Shown here one piece after another: positions 6,445 to 8,064 of a stretch of DNA of 8,064 nt. The translations under genes were made by a program, and so were the position numbers. The DNA is from an uncultured Bacteroidota bacterium (GTDB lineage Bacteria; Bacteroidota; Bacteroidia; NS11-12g; UBA955). Location: positions 1 to 8,064 of the forward strand of contig CAIRMY010000084.1 in the NCBI GenBank assembly GCA_903879775.1, in the 5' to 3' direction. The first letter of the stretch is position 1, and each line of letters starts with the position of its first letter. The notes beneath the pieces are model-generated. The model worked only from the letters and a program-made list of their open reading frames with translations. It did no database searches and was not told the DNA's origin.

Positions 6445-7249
6445 AATCTTCAGGTACAGTAAACGGATACGAAGGTATGGCATCGAAGCGAGCGGTTTTT
6501 AACGTTAATTCTAATTGTAGATTATTGAGGTCACTTTTAGTATCTGCAATTTTCCAGCTCATTCGGTATGGAATGGCTACTTCGGATTGCGTCGATCTGT
6601 CTAAGTATGAAATGGTGAGTTTTCTCATTCTACCTTTGTCAACAAAGCGTGCTTCGGTAAATATTTTATTCTTGGAAGTGGCAGAAAACGAAGTAAATGG
6701 ATGATCAGTGCCGGTCCAATTGTATAAATATTCGTTATTCATGAGTACACTGTCTTGAAATTTAAGGAGGGATGTAGGGGAACTGCCAACAATCAGCGCT
6801 TGAATTGCAGAAAGATTAGCGGGCAATTCTTGCATTCTATTTAGATCTTCGATTGATAAAGCATAATATTTTTGATTGTAAACATCGAGAATATGGGCAC
6901 TATCGCGGTTGATGATTCCTTTTAATATTTGAATTCCCATGATTGCTGAAACACTAAACCAAATGATGCTGTCTTTTTTCATACGAAAACTCACAGAGCC
7001 GCTTAATTCTTGATTGTCGACTTTAATATCAGCAGCATATTTCGATGTACAATATGTCCAATCCAAATTCAACAATTTTTGATTAAAGAAAGGGTTGTCT
7101 GCAAGCTTAGAAATATTAGTATTAAAATTGGCTGCTGTTACAACAGGATTCTGATCGTTTATATTGTGAGGTTCATTGACTTGGGTTTGTCCGAAGGCCA
7201 AGAAAGGTATCATTAGGACAATGATGAATGAAGAGATACGGTTTTTCAT
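6416..7249 (-). CDS. DUF4292 family exported protein
   Basis: Conserved Bacteroidota protein of unknown function, 277 residues from the chosen ATG. The N-terminus MKNRISSFIIVLMIPFLAFGQ is a type I signal peptide; there is no lipobox cysteine, although relatives are often lipoproteins. The conserved core KKDSIIWFSVSAIMGIQILKGIINRDSAHILDVYNQKYYALS is the DUF4292 hallmark, followed by beta-rich sequence suggesting an open barrel of the LolA/LolB kind. That fold assignment is my recollection and is not proven here. An in-frame ATG at 7315 would overlap the upstream gene by 56 bp and put a basic extension before the signal, so 7249 is preferred. It sits 10 bp after the TPR gene and overlaps the EnvC-like gene by 29 bp. 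This order (TPR, DUF4292, EnvC/M23) recurs in Bacteroidota genomes as far as I know, hinting at an envelope role. Confidence 0.83.
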   Translation of the reverse strand: MKNRISSFIIVLMIPFLAFGQTQVNEPHNINDQNPVVTAANFNTNISKLADNPFFNQKLLNLDWTYCTSKYAADIKVDNQELSGSVSFRMKKDSIIWFSVSAIMGIQILKGIINRDSAHILDVYNQKYYALSIEDLNRMQELPANLSAIQALIVGSSPTSLLKFQDSVLMNNEYLYNWTGTDHPFTSFSATSKNKIFTEARFVDKGRMRKLTISYLDRSTQSEVAIPYRMSWKIADTKSDLNNLQLELTLKTARFDAIPSYPFTVPEDYERVSIQKN

Positions 7250-7259
7250 GATGTTGGTG

Positions 7260-8048
7260 TTATTTTTTCGGAAGTATGGTATTTTTGAGCTGCAGGTTTT
7301 TGCCTTCTTCATCAATGATACCCAAAAAGTATGCCATGTTGAGTGTTTTTTTCGCTTTTTCGGTTAAACCTTGGGTTTGAAACGATTGAAAAGCAGAGAT
7401 CAAATATGGTTCTAGAATATCTTCTGTGTTTAAATTTGACCAGATATCGGTGGCTTGTTTGATTTCACCTGTCATCAATTTGGAGTATGCCAATAGATTG
7501 TATAACAGATTTTTGTTCGCATTTTTACTAATGTTTGACATCAATTCAATGGTTTGAATCACCTGAGAGTATTGTTTATTTGATAGCGCATCGAGCGCTC
7601 CAAATAGCTCAGTATTAACCATGAATGGAAGTATTTCTTCAAGGTAGTTTTTGCATTTTTCGAGTTCTAATTTATCTGAATTTAAAGCAATACAATGAAG
7701 GGTAAGTTCAATGGTTTTTTGTGATAAATTGCGATCTCCATAAAATTGCATGAGACAATATTTTTGAGCCTCTTTAAATCTCTGATTGGTGTATAGATTA
7801 TAAGCAATTGTCAATACAGAAGAATTATAATCATCATCCGATTTTTGATAAGTTTTATTTGGGAAATTTAAATTTAGACAAGAATCTATGAGCGAAGCAT
7901 TGGTTTCTGAACCAAAGAAAATAAGGTTTGACAGACTTTTTTGTTCAGTGTTTAGATTTTTGTTCAAAGATATTTTGCGAATTAAACTCTGATTGCGTTT
8001 GTAATATGTTCGTTGAGAAAATGATTTACATTCCTTTTGGCTCGACAT
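7260..8048 (-). CDS. TPR-like helical repeat protein, start uncertain and possibly cut by window edge
   Basis: At least 262 residues, rich in amphipathic helices of TPR type: SVLTIAYNLYTNQRFKEAQK (residues 77-96), LFGALDALSNKQYSQVIQTI (148-167), NLLYNLLAYSKLMTGEIKQA (180-199) and PYLISAFQSFQTQGLTEKAK (214-233). Such repeats usually mediate protein-protein contact; no enzyme motif is seen. The ATG at 8046-8048 gives no signal peptide, and the first 60 residues are polar and unlike TPRs. The frame stays open without a stop to the window edge, so the protein may be longer and start outside; the related TPR genes that I recall before DUF4292 are larger. It is the first visible gene of the compact run and ends 10 bp before DUF4292. 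Confidence 0.7.
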   Translation of the reverse strand: MSSQKECKSFSQRTYYKRNQSLIRKISLNKNLNTEQKSLSNLIFFGSETNASLIDSCLNLNFPNKTYQKSDDDYNSSVLTIAYNLYTNQRFKEAQKYCLMQFYGDRNLSQKTIELTLHCIALNSDKLELEKCKNYLEEILPFMVNTELFGALDALSNKQYSQVIQTIELMSNISKNANKNLLYNLLAYSKLMTGEIKQATDIWSNLNTEDILEPYLISAFQSFQTQGLTEKAKKTLNMAYFLGIIDEEGKNLQLKNTILPKK

Positions 8049-8064
8049 TTCATTTTTAAATGAA

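Noticed and set aside
8049..8064. Perfect 7-bp-arm palindrome at the window edge, just before the TPR gene ATG
   Set aside because: Short, all but two pairs A/T, and cut by the window end; could be chance, and the TPR frame reads through it.

Overview
The window looks like a chromosomal stretch from a member of the Bacteroidota. It is AT-rich. None of the recognisable gene starts has a Shine-Dalgarno-like purine block. The best promoter candidate has the Bacteroidota -7 form TAnnTTTG. The gene content also fits: an OmpA protein with thrombospondin type 3 repeats, a DUF4292 protein, and an EnvC-like gene directly after DUF4292. The genus cannot be told from the sequence.

Left edge (1-304, + strand): the C-terminal 100 residues of apolipoprotein N-acyltransferase (Lnt), the last enzyme of lipoprotein maturation. 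Its stop codon interlocks with the stop codon of the convergent galE gene. Positions 301-1898 (- strand): a two-gene unit made of a WbpD/WlbB-type left-handed beta-helix sugar N-acetyltransferase followed by a UDP-sugar 4-epimerase (GalE), joined by an ATGA stop/start overlap. Both fit supply of nucleotide sugars for surface polysaccharide. The rest of a 2,3-diacetamido-sugar pathway is not in the window.

Middle (1971-3717, - strand): a monocistronic-looking outer-membrane gene. It has its own candidate promoter (about 3710-3717), an OmpA-type barrel, about six calcium-binding TSP3 repeats at an 81-bp period, a C-terminal peptidoglycan-binding OmpA domain, and a strong 13-bp hairpin terminator at 1971-2001.

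Right half (3854 to the window edge, - strand): a tightly packed run of five genes with 10-bp gaps or short overlaps, in transcription order: a TPR-like protein (possibly cut by the window edge), DUF4292, an EnvC-like degenerate LytM/M23 murein-hydrolase activator, a 3-hydroxybutyryl-CoA dehydrogenase, and a small Rieske-fold-like lipoprotein that has lost its iron-sulfur histidines. The first three look like an envelope or cell-wall module. The last two appear to be co-transcribed passengers, one metabolic and one of unknown role.

Overall this is mostly ordinary core-genome content with an envelope theme. I see no mobile element, CRISPR array, tRNA/rRNA gene, phage or defence system. The items most worth a second look are the ligand-less Rieske-like lipoprotein, the degenerate EnvC active site, the residue at the GalE substrate gate, and the near-identical DNA repeats in the OmpA linker.
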